Source: a virus
Virus record (IMG/VR): IMGVR_UViG_3300024901_000015
Coordinates: 1 to 32,408 of that record
Reading direction: 5' to 3' (one strand)
Length of the DNA stretch: 32,408 bases
The translations under genes and the position numbers were made by a program. The notes beneath the pieces were generated by a model, which had not been told where the DNA came from, searched no databases, and worked only from the letters and a program-made list of their open reading frames with translations. Numbering within the stretch: the stretch's first letter is position 1; each line of letters begins with the position of its first letter. Below are positions 8,614 to 16,352 of this stretch, piece by piece.

Positions 8614-8636
8614 AATGAATGCCTTAAAAATGAGAA

Positions 8637-8654
8637 AACCCGCCGAAGCGGGTT
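8637..8654 (-). terminator. intergenic terminator-like hairpin
   Basis: AACCCGC-TTCG-GCGGGTT on the - strand, a 7-bp stem with a UUCG tetraloop, followed by a short T-rich stretch (TTTTC). It sits between the tail tube gene and the G-like chaperone gene. The T-run is short, so it may terminate weakly or protect the 3' end of the tube message. Confidence 0.6.
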
Positions 8655-8663
8655 GAAGGTTGA

Positions 8664-9599
8664 TTATTTAACGGTCAGGATCAATTCATCATTGCCAGCA
8701 TTAGGCTGGAAGATGAGACCCAGGGGAATCATGGCAATGCCAGTGTCATCTTGCAGGCCCTGCGTAGTGATTTGCACTTTAGGTGCGGCCAGCTCAATGA
8801 TATTGCCCGCCACAGTGCCATGCGCAAAAGCCAGCGCACCCAGCGTGCCAAGGTTTGAAATACTCCACCAGTTTTTTATAGCCATGGCGTCATACTCAAT
8901 CAGGCAGTTACCAGCTGGCTTGCGGTCGGTAAAGGCCACATCTTCAGCGCCGATGTAATTGCGGTAATTGATAACGTTGGCCATGTCGACGGTCAACTCT
9001 TTAGCTTTCACGCTGGCGCCATGCAAGGTGAATGTAGGCGTATTGACCTTGTTAACAGCCAATGGTGGTTTAAAGCCGCTGTAATCGGTGCCGGTTGGGT
9101 TGGTGGCGTCAGTGATAATGGCGGTATAACCAGTGAAGGTAAATTGCATTACCGGGATGCCAGCTGCGTTCAGCGTGAAGTTAACATTGCCCTTGCAGCC
9201 AACCATGGCATGCTTAACACCATCCAAAAAGCAATAAATAGTCACTGACTTTTGGTTATTGGTCAGTGGTGCATAATCAACCTTGGTGGCGGCAGTAATG
9301 GTTTCAGAAAAACCGCATGCCTGAATTAATGGCCCCCACTTTGGCGCAGTGCCAGCAGCGCCAGCGCCTGCCAACTCTACCTCAAACTGAATCGTTGAAT
9401 AACCCTGCACTTGCACCTGGCCAGTGTGCCCAAAGTATGGCTGAATCAAGTTGCGGTCAGCGAACTCGGCGTTAACGGGGGTTGGTGCAATACCACGCGC
9501 CAAAATATCGTTGGTGCCTGCTACTGGCACAGAGTCTGTGCCGGCAGTTGTTTCCAACTTTGCTAGCAGCAGCATGTTGCGCATTACTTTACCTGTCAT
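8664..9599 (-). CDS. major tail (tube) protein
   Basis: 311 residues from the ATG at 9599, which has AGAGG about 9 bases upstream; the longer GTG reading to 9632 runs through a terminator hairpin and is rejected. The sequence is beta-rich, with a start (MRNMLLLAKLETTAGTDSVPVAGTNDILARG) I recognise from siphovirus tail-tube proteins, and repeated beta-sandwich-like stretches (NVNFTLNAAGIPVMQFTFTGYTA). It has its own terminators on both sides, which fits a highly expressed structural gene. Position between head-tail completion genes and the tail chaperones supports the call. Confidence 0.85.
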   Translation of the reverse strand: MTGKVMRNMLLLAKLETTAGTDSVPVAGTNDILARGIAPTPVNAEFADRNLIQPYFGHTGQVQVQGYSTIQFEVELAGAGAAGTAPKWGPLIQACGFSETITAATKVDYAPLTNNQKSVTIYCFLDGVKHAMVGCKGNVNFTLNAAGIPVMQFTFTGYTAIITDATNPTGTDYSGFKPPLAVNKVNTPTFTLHGASVKAKELTVDMANVINYRNYIGAEDVAFTDRKPAGNCLIEYDAMAIKNWWSISNLGTLGALAFAHGTVAGNIIELAAPKVQITTQGLQDDTGIAMIPLGLIFQPNAGNDELILTVK

Positions 9600-9621
9600 G
9601 ATGTTTATCCTCTCGGGCAAT

Positions 9622-9643
9622 AAAAAAGCCACCCGAGGGTGGC
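9622..9643 (-). terminator. rho-independent terminator before the tail tube gene
   Basis: GCCACC-CTCG-GGTGGC stem on the - strand followed by TTTTTTATT. It lies between the 56-residue gene and the tail tube gene. Confidence 0.72.
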
Positions 9644-9663
9644 TTGAAGGTTGGTATTAAATG

Positions 9664-9834
9664 TTATTCAGTCGGCTCGGGCGCTGGAGTGCGCTTGCCT
9701 GTGGCGGGATCATAAATATATGTTCCGCCCTTGCCCGCATACTCATCATGGGCAATTGCGTGATGCACTGGGTCTGGCGTCACATCTTGCTGATCAACAG
9801 CATCGCTTGATTCCTGCTTTAAGGCTTTAACCAT
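9664..9834 (-). CDS. small hypothetical tail-region protein (56 aa)
   Basis: 56 residues, starting MVKALKQESSDAVDQQDVTP and ending PATGKRTPAPEPTE. A ribosome site (TGGAG) lies about 7 bases before the ATG. The middle reads HHAIAHDEYAGKGGTYIYDPATGKR. It fills the space between the tail-completion gene and a terminator in front of the tube gene. It is acidic, has no membrane segment or catalytic motif, and I do not recognise a family with certainty. Its start, RBS and location in an otherwise fully coding late operon support it as real. Confidence 0.62.
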   Translation of the reverse strand: MVKALKQESSDAVDQQDVTPDPVHHAIAHDEYAGKGGTYIYDPATGKRTPAPEPTE

Positions 9835-9846
9835 GTTGTGGCTCCA

Positions 9847-10197
9847 TTAAAAATTTGGCGTGCGCAGCACGTGGGTTGCATAGTAAGAAAACACCTCTGG
9901 AATATCCTCAAAATCACCATCACCAGATTCACCGCTGTTTAAATATTGCGGCAACAGCATCAATGCATCATGCACGGCCTTAACCATCTCTTTGAGTGCA
10001 ACCCGGCTTTCAGAGAAAAAGTAAACAGTGACCGTGTGTTGATCATAGCCACCACCTTGCACCCAAGTTTCTTCAGCGACTGATTCAATATCGTAAACAA
10101 TCGCCGGAAAGGTTGGGTTATCTGGCAGATCAGACGCCCACACATTGGATTGAATCGGCTCGATGGCCGTTAAAATCAATTCATCAATATCCATCAT
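9847..10197 (-). CDS. tail completion / tail terminator-like protein
   Basis: 116 residues, starting MMDIDELILTAIEPIQSNVWASDLPDNPTFPAIVYDI. Short acidic proteins with the pattern L-P-x-x-P-x-x-P-A-I-V-Y, located between an HK97 gp10-like protein and the tail tube, are tail terminator or tail completion proteins in many siphoviruses (DUF3168-like). It overlaps the preceding gene by 4 bp (ATGA). It would cap the tube or join tail to head. The family assignment is by pattern and position. Confidence 0.68.
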   Translation of the reverse strand: MMDIDELILTAIEPIQSNVWASDLPDNPTFPAIVYDIESVAEETWVQGGGYDQHTVTVYFFSESRVALKEMVKAVHDALMLLPQYLNSGESGDGDFEDIPEVFSYYATHVLRTPNF

Positions 10198-10700
10198 CCG
10201 ACCTTTTGCAATTCATTATCCAGAACACTACCCATTTTATCGATGGCTGCCTGATGCTTATTATCTAAAGCCGGGGCCAGAAATGGGTCTGCTGGCACCT
10301 CTCGCGCACTAGGCGATCTTGTCTTGTGCTTAAATTCAATAAAGCGCCAATAGAATGGGTCATTTTTTCTCATCTTGACGATGCGGCCATTTTTACGGCG
10401 TAAAACTACAGTGCTGTTTTGCTTTTGCTTGCGCGTTAAGTTGCGACCATGACGCACGCCAACATTGTATTGAATCGTATTAGGTGCAGGCTTAGTCTCT
10501 CTCTTAACTACAATGTTGTTATATAAAGCCTTAGTGCGAATAAGGCCTTTAGTCATCACGATACGCTTTGACTCGTTACGAATAACACCAGCACCTGAAG
10601 CGACCATACGACGACCGGTTTTATTTTGCACATCGCTATTCAATTGTTTGAATTTTTTGGTTAAGTCACCAACCCCAATCACCGAATCAACCATTTGCAT
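10194..10700 (-). CDS. HK97 gp10-like neck/tail-joining protein
   Basis: 168 residues, strongly basic (many Lys and Arg between residues 40 and 115). The start (GVGDLTKKFKQLNSDVQNKTGRRMVASGAGVIRNESKRI) matches the HK97 gp10 family of minor tail or neck proteins: a short helix, then an Ala/Gly helix with conserved R and E. The C-terminal part (FYWRFIEFKHKTRSPSAREVPADPFLAPALD) has the 'ADPFLxPAL' pattern usual in this family. It overlaps the head-closure gene by 14 bp; an in-frame ATG two codons in (10694) is an alternative start. Confidence 0.8.
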   Translation of the reverse strand: MQMVDSVIGVGDLTKKFKQLNSDVQNKTGRRMVASGAGVIRNESKRIVMTKGLIRTKALYNNIVVKRETKPAPNTIQYNVGVRHGRNLTRKQKQNSTVVLRRKNGRIVKMRKNDPFYWRFIEFKHKTRSPSAREVPADPFLAPALDNKHQAAIDKMGSVLDNELQKVG

Positions 10701-11031
10701 TACCTGTATCGCAGGTGATTACCAGCCAGCGGCTTTCCTCTTTGAAATTATTAATGTGCCTGATGTTATAAGTCACACCTTTAAAAACAATTTCATGGCT
10801 TGTTGTTAAGCCTGGGCGAAAGCGGATGGTAAAGACAGTGCGTGCAACACCCGTGTTACCACCCTGCCCAGTCGCTTTTTTTTCATCACCCGAAAAGTTT
10901 TGAACCTTGGCAGATACCAAGTTATTAATCCATGGCGTGATTTGCTTAATCTTGCCGCCCTTGGCATCTTTGTCAAAGGTGACCATATTGATAGTAATAC
11001 GCTTGTTTAACTCCCCTGCTCCCGGCTCCAT
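10687..11031 (-). CDS. head-tail adaptor / head closure protein
   Basis: 114 residues, starting MEPGAGELNKRITINMVTFDKDAKGGKIKQITPWINNLVSAKV. 'AGxLNKRItI' at the N-terminus, 'W...vsAkV' and a late 'RWLVITC' strand are typical of SPP1 gp16-like head closure proteins. These small beta-barrel proteins close the connector after DNA packaging. It lies 10 bp after the connector gene and overlaps the gp10-like gene, the usual order. Confidence 0.78.
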   Translation of the reverse strand: MEPGAGELNKRITINMVTFDKDAKGGKIKQITPWINNLVSAKVQNFSGDEKKATGQGGNTGVARTVFTIRFRPGLTTSHEIVFKGVTYNIRHINNFKEESRWLVITCDTGNANG

Positions 11032-11041
11032 AATCTACCCC

Positions 11042-11620
11042 TTACAACACCGGCACGCGCACCGCATCGAGCAGGCGGTCAACATACGGCATTTCAACAA
11101 AGCCAGATTCGGCATACGCTTCACGATTACGATACGCCCATGAAATGCGCAGCAGCATCCAGTTTTTAATCACTTGCGGCACGCTGGCCGCATCGGCATA
11201 ACCGCAGGTATAGCGGATTTTGATCGGGTTAACCGTATCACTGGCAATGCTGGGCCAGCTTTGGCCTGATTTAAGCTGCAAGCCATGTACCAGGCCATAA
11301 TCATCCAGCGTGTAAGCTGATGCGCTCAAAGTCTGCTCAGTGCCAGCACTATCGATGTATTTCACCGACACAACACCGATCAAGTTAGGCATAGGCAGCG
11401 CAATTCTGTTTGCGCATGGCCATGTATCCAATGCCACCTCCCAAGTCTGCGGCAAAAATGCGCGCTGACACATATGCTCGGCATGCTCCCTGGCTGACGC
11501 TATCAACGCTATCAGCAACGTATCATCGTCGGTAATATCAACATCAAGGCCGCATTGCTTGCGCGCCTCTGGCAGCGTTACCGGCTCAACCGTGGGAGCT
11601 ATGATCAGTTTTGTTTTCAT
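11042..11620 (-). CDS. head-tail connector protein (gp6-like)
   Basis: 192 residues from ATG at 11620 (MKTKLIIAPTVEPVTLPEARKQCGLD...); a longer reading to 11674 runs through a terminator hairpin. 'PVTLPEARKQCGLDVDITDDDTLLIALIASAREHAEHMCQRAF' is the hallmark start of the phage gp6-like head-tail connector family: two or three N-terminal helices, then a beta region, then a final helix (VPQVIKNWMLLRISWAYRNRE). It forms the ring joining the portal to the neck. Confidence 0.85.
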   Translation of the reverse strand: MKTKLIIAPTVEPVTLPEARKQCGLDVDITDDDTLLIALIASAREHAEHMCQRAFLPQTWEVALDTWPCANRIALPMPNLIGVVSVKYIDSAGTEQTLSASAYTLDDYGLVHGLQLKSGQSWPSIASDTVNPIKIRYTCGYADAASVPQVIKNWMLLRISWAYRNREAYAESGFVEMPYVDRLLDAVRVPVL

Positions 11621-11634
11621 AATGTATGGGCAAT

Positions 11635-11655
11635 AAAAAACCCGCCGAAGCGGGT
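11635..11655 (-). terminator. rho-independent terminator before connector gene
   Basis: ACCCGC-TTCG-GCGGGT on the - strand followed by TTTTTTATT. The stem-loop is the same as that at 8637-8654. Confidence 0.72.
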
Positions 11656-11741
11656 ATGGTGAATTGGTAAACAAGACCAGTGCTCAGAGCCAGAAATGAA
11701 AAAATATCAAAAATAGTCGCATACATTTTAAGTTTCTTAGA

Positions 11742-13106
11742 TCAAATCAAAGGTGAAAATGATACATTTCCAACTTTTGTATACCCACTATATGCGTCCA
11801 TGCCGTAGTTATATATGTTTGCCCCACCGTCAGTTGCAAACATATATGTTGCCGTTCCTGGCAAAACTTCAACTTCATAGTTGTAAATCTTCGCAGTATC
11901 TCCAGCCTGAAAGCTATTACCTGCAAGGTCTGTTCGTCTTGATGGCCCGACTTTTCCACCAAAGTTCATACAAACTGAAGTACCAATGTACGCAACTACA
12001 CGACCATCTGAATCTGAGAAGTCGCAGTTAACATTAAGGGTTATCGTATCCTCATGTCCTGTACTGATATTTGCAATTGCAGGTGACGCAATATTAAAAC
12101 CAGTCCTTTTACCCTTGGCGTTAATGTTAACCATTCGGCATTGACCGCTTGTGTTGCTATGAGTGTTGTAAAGGTCTTGACTGTTTAAGCCCCCTTCGCA
12201 ATCAAAAGCTATAACGTCATACGCCCCAGTGATACCCATGCCGTTTGCGTTTCTCAAGCTGCCGTAAAAGCCGCACTTACTAAATACGATCTTCATTCTA
12301 GGAGCACCTGAATTACCAAGGTGTGTTGCTATGCATGGAGCAGCGCCGCCGACCAAGATTAGGTTTCCAGCCCACATTGTTCTGGAAGTTGTTTCAGTGA
12401 CAAGTGCATTTAGAGACAAGTTACCCCCGGTAGCTGGAACCGTCATATATGCATCGCCTATCAAATTGCGGTCATCTGGCGCGCGGACATAGACAACCCC
12501 TGCGGTTGTGTCGTGATAAAAGCTGCCTAGTGTGGCAGTAACTGTTGCCAAGTCAGCAACTGGTGTCAACAATGCAAAATCAAGTCCTGAAACAAGCCTT
12601 GGTCGCAAGTCAATTACACCGTCTGTGTTGCTTACCCCTGTAGGAGCAGCCGCTTGATATACGTTTGCGTAGGTTGCATTTAAAGTCCAGGTCGGCTTGA
12701 TGCTTTTGACAACATATGCAGGTAGGCCATCAATGGTATTCAAAATAACATTCTTGGTAGGGGACAAACCGCCTGTGCCTCGAGCACCCCAAAAAATTCT
12801 ATCAGCAGGTGGTTTTGCAATAACGTTGATAATATCCGCGTCAGCTTTGGTTATTGCAGTGCTGATATTAAGCAATGCATTAGCCTCATTCGCACCGGAG
12901 TTTGAGTTGTTTCCAGAAACAGCGTCTGTGTAATATGTTTTTACAGTACCGACTGTCGGCTTTAGGCTCTCGGCGGTAATATCTACACTGTATTGCCCAA
13001 CTCCTGTGCGTAAAACATTGAAGCCAGGATTCCAGCCAGATACTGACAAGTCCATTATTTTCTGTCCACCCATGATTGATGACATCAGAGTATGAAACCA
13101 GCCCAT
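11742..13106 (-). CDS. predicted beta-helix virion protein in the head module
   Basis: 454 residues from ATG at 13106, one base after the previous stop; a longer reading to 13199 lies in the upstream gene. After a short helical start, the sequence TYYTDAVSGNNSNSGANEANALLNISTAITKADADIINVIAKP resembles the first turns of right-handed parallel beta-helix (pectate-lyase-like) proteins. Asn/Gly/Ser/Val-rich strands continue to the end. Such folds occur in phage tailspikes and capsule-degrading enzymes. It sits between capsid accessory genes and the connector, an unusual place for a spike. It may be a head-attached fibre or a late-added cargo gene; no catalytic residues can be named. Confidence 0.55.
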   Translation of the reverse strand: MGWFHTLMSSIMGGQKIMDLSVSGWNPGFNVLRTGVGQYSVDITAESLKPTVGTVKTYYTDAVSGNNSNSGANEANALLNISTAITKADADIINVIAKPPADRIFWGARGTGGLSPTKNVILNTIDGLPAYVVKSIKPTWTLNATYANVYQAAAPTGVSNTDGVIDLRPRLVSGLDFALLTPVADLATVTATLGSFYHDTTAGVVYVRAPDDRNLIGDAYMTVPATGGNLSLNALVTETTSRTMWAGNLILVGGAAPCIATHLGNSGAPRMKIVFSKCGFYGSLRNANGMGITGAYDVIAFDCEGGLNSQDLYNTHSNTSGQCRMVNINAKGKRTGFNIASPAIANISTGHEDTITLNVNCDFSDSDGRVVAYIGTSVCMNFGGKVGPSRRTDLAGNSFQAGDTAKIYNYEVEVLPGTATYMFATDGGANIYNYGMDAYSGYTKVGNVSFSPLI

Positions 13107-13107
13107 A

Positions 13108-13632
13108 TTAAGCCACCTTAACGATGAATGTATTGGCGATAGGCGTAGGCATGATGCTGATTGCCTGTCCAGCTGAGGACGTCGCCAGTGTTGGGCCAAT
13201 GAACGTCACCCCAGCACCAGGTGCCACAGTCACAGTTCCAGCTGAAAGCTGCTGGAAGATTGCGCCGTTTGGCAAAGTATCGGCAGCCACCGTCAGCGTG
13301 TAGTTGTTTGCGGTGTTGTTACCGGCGATAGACTGGTCGTCGCTGAGGGATGTTGGTCGAGTGGACGTGATTGCATTCTTTGAAACGCCGCCAATACTTG
13401 CATCAGAGCCATCTGGGTTTTTTAATGACTTAATCTTATTTGTGGCTTTATCCACCAATGCAATTACGCTGGTTGTGTAGGTAGAGTTATCAGGCGCAAC
13501 ATAAGCAACGCCACCCGTTAAGTCAGTGGTCGCAACCTTAGCGCTGACAAGCGCACTTTCCTCAGATGTTGTGAGCGTAACGGTATTGTTGAGCTTATAA
13601 GGGCCGTAATCGCACAAAAATTTAATAGTCAT
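13108..13632 (-). CDS. head accessory / decoration-like protein
   Basis: 174 residues from ATG at 13632 (MTIKFLCDYGPYKLNNTVTLTTSEESALVSAKVAT); an earlier start at 13683 runs through a terminator. The opening 'F-L-x-D-Y-G-x-Y-K...T-V-T-L...E-x-A-L-V' is one I recognise from small phage proteins near the capsid gene that may act as head fibres or decorations. The second half (SLSDDQSIAGNNTANNYTLTVAADTLPNGAIFQQ) is Ser/Thr/Gly-rich beta sequence like a capsid surface domain. It is coupled to the beta-helix gene by one base, which suggests the two act together on the capsid surface (inference). Confidence 0.55.
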   Translation of the reverse strand: MTIKFLCDYGPYKLNNTVTLTTSEESALVSAKVATTDLTGGVAYVAPDNSTYTTSVIALVDKATNKIKSLKNPDGSDASIGGVSKNAITSTRPTSLSDDQSIAGNNTANNYTLTVAADTLPNGAIFQQLSAGTVTVAPGAGVTFIGPTLATSSAGQAISIMPTPIANTFIVKVA

Positions 13633-13670
13633 GTTGGTTTGCTCCAATATAGGGGTCAGCACACAAACAC

Positions 13671-13695
13671 AAAAAGCCCGCATAACGGGCTTTTT
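13671..13695 (-). terminator. bidirectional rho-independent terminator
   Basis: A 10-bp stem AAAAAGCCCG/CGGGCTTTTT with a 5-base loop, carrying T-runs on both strands. It lies between the 183-residue head gene and the decoration-like gene. Confidence 0.78.
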
Positions 13696-13713
13696 TAATT
13701 TGCATACTAGGTC

Positions 13714-14265
13714 TTAGTTAGCTGTAGCTGGCACGGCATTGATGCGCGCTTTGCGATCATCATCAGCCAAGTTTAACCAGTCATCCAGAGTTAAACCAGA
13801 TTGCTCGAATGCCACTTTTTCAGCATCAATAAAAGCCGCAATCTTTTCTGCATCATCAAGCGATTTTTGAGCAGCAGCCACCAGAGAAATAATTTCGATA
13901 GGCTCTTGCGCAAACCAAGCATCAATATCGAGGCCTGAATCATCAAAAGCTTTTTTCTCTGCCGCGCTCATCTTGCCAATTGCTGCCGTGGCTTGTTTTT
14001 CTGTTAACTTTTTAACTTCTTTGATTTTGTCTTTGTTTTCATCAATGCGTGATTGCACTGATTGATCAAACTGGCCACCACTAAGGTCGAATGATTCACC
14101 GCCTTGCGACTGAGCGTAAGACACAGCATCAGCATTTGAATCAACTAAGCCAGCCGTTTCAAGGGCCGCAATAGTTTTCTCAGCTGCCAACACAATACAA
14201 CCCACCGGCAGGGTTTTATCGCCATCTGGGAAAGATGCAAGCACGCGTGCTTTAATTTTTGACAT
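13714..14265 (-). CDS. hypothetical head-region protein (183 aa)
   Basis: 183 residues, acidic, Ala/Lys/Asp-rich and mostly helical. The start MSKIKARVLASFPDGDKTLPVGCIVLAAEKTIAALETAGLVD looks like a small phage domain found next to capsid genes ('L-P-V-G' turn then 'A-L-x-x-A-G-L-V-D'). Two near-repeats occur at the end: AAEKKAFDDSGLDIDAWFAQ (residues about 102-121) and AEKVAFEQSGLTLDDWLNL (about 149-167), which suggests an internal duplication of a short helical unit. It directly follows the capsid gene. Function unknown; a capsid accessory role is likely from position. Confidence 0.6.
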   Translation of the reverse strand: MSKIKARVLASFPDGDKTLPVGCIVLAAEKTIAALETAGLVDSNADAVSYAQSQGGESFDLSGGQFDQSVQSRIDENKDKIKEVKKLTEKQATAAIGKMSAAEKKAFDDSGLDIDAWFAQEPIEIISLVAAAQKSLDDAEKIAAFIDAEKVAFEQSGLTLDDWLNLADDDRKARINAVPATAN

Positions 14266-14287
14266 GATTTGTCTCCGATTAAATTGA

Positions 14288-14312
14288 GAATCGGGGCACC
14301 TGGCCCCGATTC
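14288..14312. repeat. strong hairpin after the capsid gene
   Basis: GAATCGGGG and CCCCGATTC form a 9-bp inverted repeat with a 7-base loop just after the capsid stop. Neither side has a clear T-run, so it is not a classical terminator; it may stabilise the 3' end of the capsid message. Confidence 0.55.
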
Positions 14313-14317
14313 ATCAA

Positions 14318-15544
14318 TTATGTTGCAGAATGTTGATACACCTTGAATGCGCTTGCATCTGGCATATTGCCGCCAGCACGTGCCCAAGCCAGAAAACCGA
14401 TCTGGCCTTTTTTGATGAAGGCAGAATCTTCAAACTTGAATAAGGTGATATCCATTGCGTCGCGGATGATGTATTTGCTGATGTCGCCGAAGCCGATTGA
14501 TTTGTTGTTTGCACCAGGGGATGCCATGTTGTTGTTGAGTTCCAACTCATAACCCAACAGCAAATCTGGCGTACGGGCCGACATGCCCAAGTCATAAGAT
14601 GGCGTCCAAATTGGGCGGCCAGCGGTGTCTTTGATTTTTCGCACAACGCGGCGGGTAGTTTGGTTCAGCATGAATTTCAACATTGCGCCAGAATCCAGGT
14701 AAGCAGTGTCGATGCTATCAACCATATCAACCAGGTCGTCATACAAGACAGTAACAGTCTGGCCAGTTGCACCTGCCTTGCCAACACTTGAGGCTGTCAC
14801 AATGCCATTTGGCTGGCCAGAGCCTGTGCCCACTGTAAACAAACGGTTTTGAATGCGGCCAATACGGTCACGCACGCGGTTATTTACCAAAGCCAGCACA
14901 TCAACAACAGAATCCTGCAACAATTCAATTGGGATCGTGATCACTTTTGAGCCAAACTTATAGGCATTGAGCGAAACAGTGCCAAATGTGATATCAGCAT
15001 CGTTTGAGTTGGTATTTTCCGCAACCAATTCACCCTCTTCAGTGGTGCCATCTGATGTTGGGTATGACAGTGGGCGGCCATCTGATGTAACCAATGGCGT
15101 AGCGTTACGACGCATTGCGCCATAGTCTTTCAAAGAATCGATCACATTTGTGGCAATTTCACCAGGCACGGTGTAACCACCCTCTGAGCCGGTGGTGGTG
15201 GACATGGTATTGCGAATCAGCTCCATATCCTCAACGCTGATGTGGCGTGTTTGGTTGCGTAAAAAGATATTCATGGCGCGAACTGCATCGCTCACTTTTT
15301 TGGCTGCTGGCTTTTGAACGCGATGCTCATCTGCATCCGCAAAGTTTTCTTCTGCAGTCTGATCAAGCATTTTTTGATGTGCGTCGATTTGCGCATCCAG
15401 CAAGCTGATTTCATCAGCCAGGGCATCAAATTGGGTTTGATCTTCTTTAGCCCATCGTTGATCACCTTTTTCAGCCAGCAATGCATTGGCTTTGCGCGAA
15501 GCTTCCAGTTTCTGCTCCCGCAGCGCTTTGAGGTTTTTGCTCAT
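14318..15544 (-). CDS. major capsid protein, HK97 fold
   Basis: 408 residues from ATG at 15544, with AAAGGA 6 bases upstream; an ATG five codons earlier is less well placed. Residues about 1-100 form a coiled-coil scaffold-like delta domain (LKALREQKLEASRKANALLAE...EISLLDAQIDAHQKMLDQ). The HK97 capsid core follows: NTMSTTTGSEGGYTVPGEIATNVIDSLKDYGAMRRNATPLVTSDGRPLSYPTSDG, then the E-loop and P-domain regions (IPIELLQDSVVDVLALVNNRVRDRIGRIQNRLFTVGTGSGQPNGI). The delta domain is probably removed by the ClpP-like protease encoded just upstream. Terminator-like hairpins on both sides fit strong expression. Confidence 0.93.
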   Translation of the reverse strand: MSKNLKALREQKLEASRKANALLAEKGDQRWAKEDQTQFDALADEISLLDAQIDAHQKMLDQTAEENFADADEHRVQKPAAKKVSDAVRAMNIFLRNQTRHISVEDMELIRNTMSTTTGSEGGYTVPGEIATNVIDSLKDYGAMRRNATPLVTSDGRPLSYPTSDGTTEEGELVAENTNSNDADITFGTVSLNAYKFGSKVITIPIELLQDSVVDVLALVNNRVRDRIGRIQNRLFTVGTGSGQPNGIVTASSVGKAGATGQTVTVLYDDLVDMVDSIDTAYLDSGAMLKFMLNQTTRRVVRKIKDTAGRPIWTPSYDLGMSARTPDLLLGYELELNNNMASPGANNKSIGFGDISKYIIRDAMDITLFKFEDSAFIKKGQIGFLAWARAGGNMPDASAFKVYQHSAT

Positions 15545-15572
15545 GTTGATTCCTTTCATTAAGAGCGGACAT

Positions 15573-15597
15573 AAAAAAACCCGCCAGTGGCGGGTTT
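15573..15597 (-). terminator. rho-independent terminator before the capsid gene
   Basis: AAACCCGCC-ACT-GGCGGGTTT stem on the - strand followed by a run of T (complement of 15573-15579). It lies between the protease and capsid genes. Confidence 0.76.
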
Positions 15598-15617
15598 GTC
15601 ACAAAACGCAGGAGCGT

Positions 15618-16352
15618 TTATGCGAGTTCTAGCAGGCGCAGACGATTGGCATTAACTTGCCGCTGCGCACTTTGTTGCTGCAAAATTTCATCCATGCTTG
15701 ATGCTTTAGGCTCGGGCATTTTAGGGGCGTTATTAAATGCGCCCAGGTTCCAGTTTTTAGCTTTTGCATTTGTAGTATCAGGCTCTGTGCTGGCAATGCT
15801 GTCAACAAAACCATTATCCACGGCCTCTTGTGCGTTAAACCATGTTTCGGCGTTCATCCAGTCAATAATCTGGCTGGCATCTTTTCCGGTTTTGCGAGCG
15901 TAATCAGCAATGATGGTGTCATCAACCTTTTGAAGCAGCTCGGCTGTTTGGCGAAGCTCATCTTTATTACCATAAGCGAATGTCCAGGCATTGTGGATCA
16001 TGTAAAACCCGCTCGGGGCGATTTCAACTGATTTAGCAGCACTTGCCACGCGAGTGGCAGCGCTGGCGGCGTAACCATCAATATGAGCCAGCACATTGCC
16101 ATGCTCACGAATGGCGGTGGCCATAGCTTCAGCTGCAAATACATCGCCACCAGGGGAGTTAATACGCAGATGAACAGTTTTACCAAGTAAAGCCATCAGC
16201 TCTTTGCTGAATTCTTGCGCGCTCACCCCATAGTAATCATCAATGATGTCATACAGGTAAATGGTTGGCTCAGTCGAGTCTGCATTGACAATGGTCAGCT
16301 TGCCATTGACTTGCTGAAGGTTGTCTTTAATTAGTTGCAGCAGTTTTTTCAT
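15618..16352 (-). CDS. ClpP-like prohead maturation protease (S14/S49-type)
   Basis: 244 residues. ClpP-fold motifs appear in order: SPGGD (about 66-70), the nucleophile Ser97 in GYAASAA, His120 in MIHNAW, and the late AETWFNAQEAVDNGFVD. The catalytic Asp cannot be assigned by eye. Phage prohead proteases of this family cut the capsid delta domain during head maturation, and the gene sits between portal and capsid as expected. It overlaps the 3' end of the portal gene by 26 bp. Confidence 0.92.
   Translation of the reverse strand: MKKLLQLIKDNLQQVNGKLTIVNADSTEPTIYLYDIIDDYYGVSAQEFSKELMALLGKTVHLRINSPGGDVFAAEAMATAIREHGNVLAHIDGYAASAATRVASAAKSVEIAPSGFYMIHNAWTFAYGNKDELRQTAELLQKVDDTIIADYARKTGKDASQIIDWMNAETWFNAQEAVDNGFVDSIASTEPDTTNAKAKNWNLGAFNNAPKMPEPKASSMDEILQQQSAQRQVNANRLRLLELA

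Noticed and set aside
9600-9632. Longer N-terminus for the tail tube protein
   Set aside because: The GTG start lies in the stem of a terminator; the ATG at 9599 has a proper ribosome site.
13107-13199. Longer N-terminus for the beta-helix protein
   Set aside because: It overlaps the decoration-like gene in another frame and starts without a ribosome site; ATG 13106 directly follows the upstream stop.
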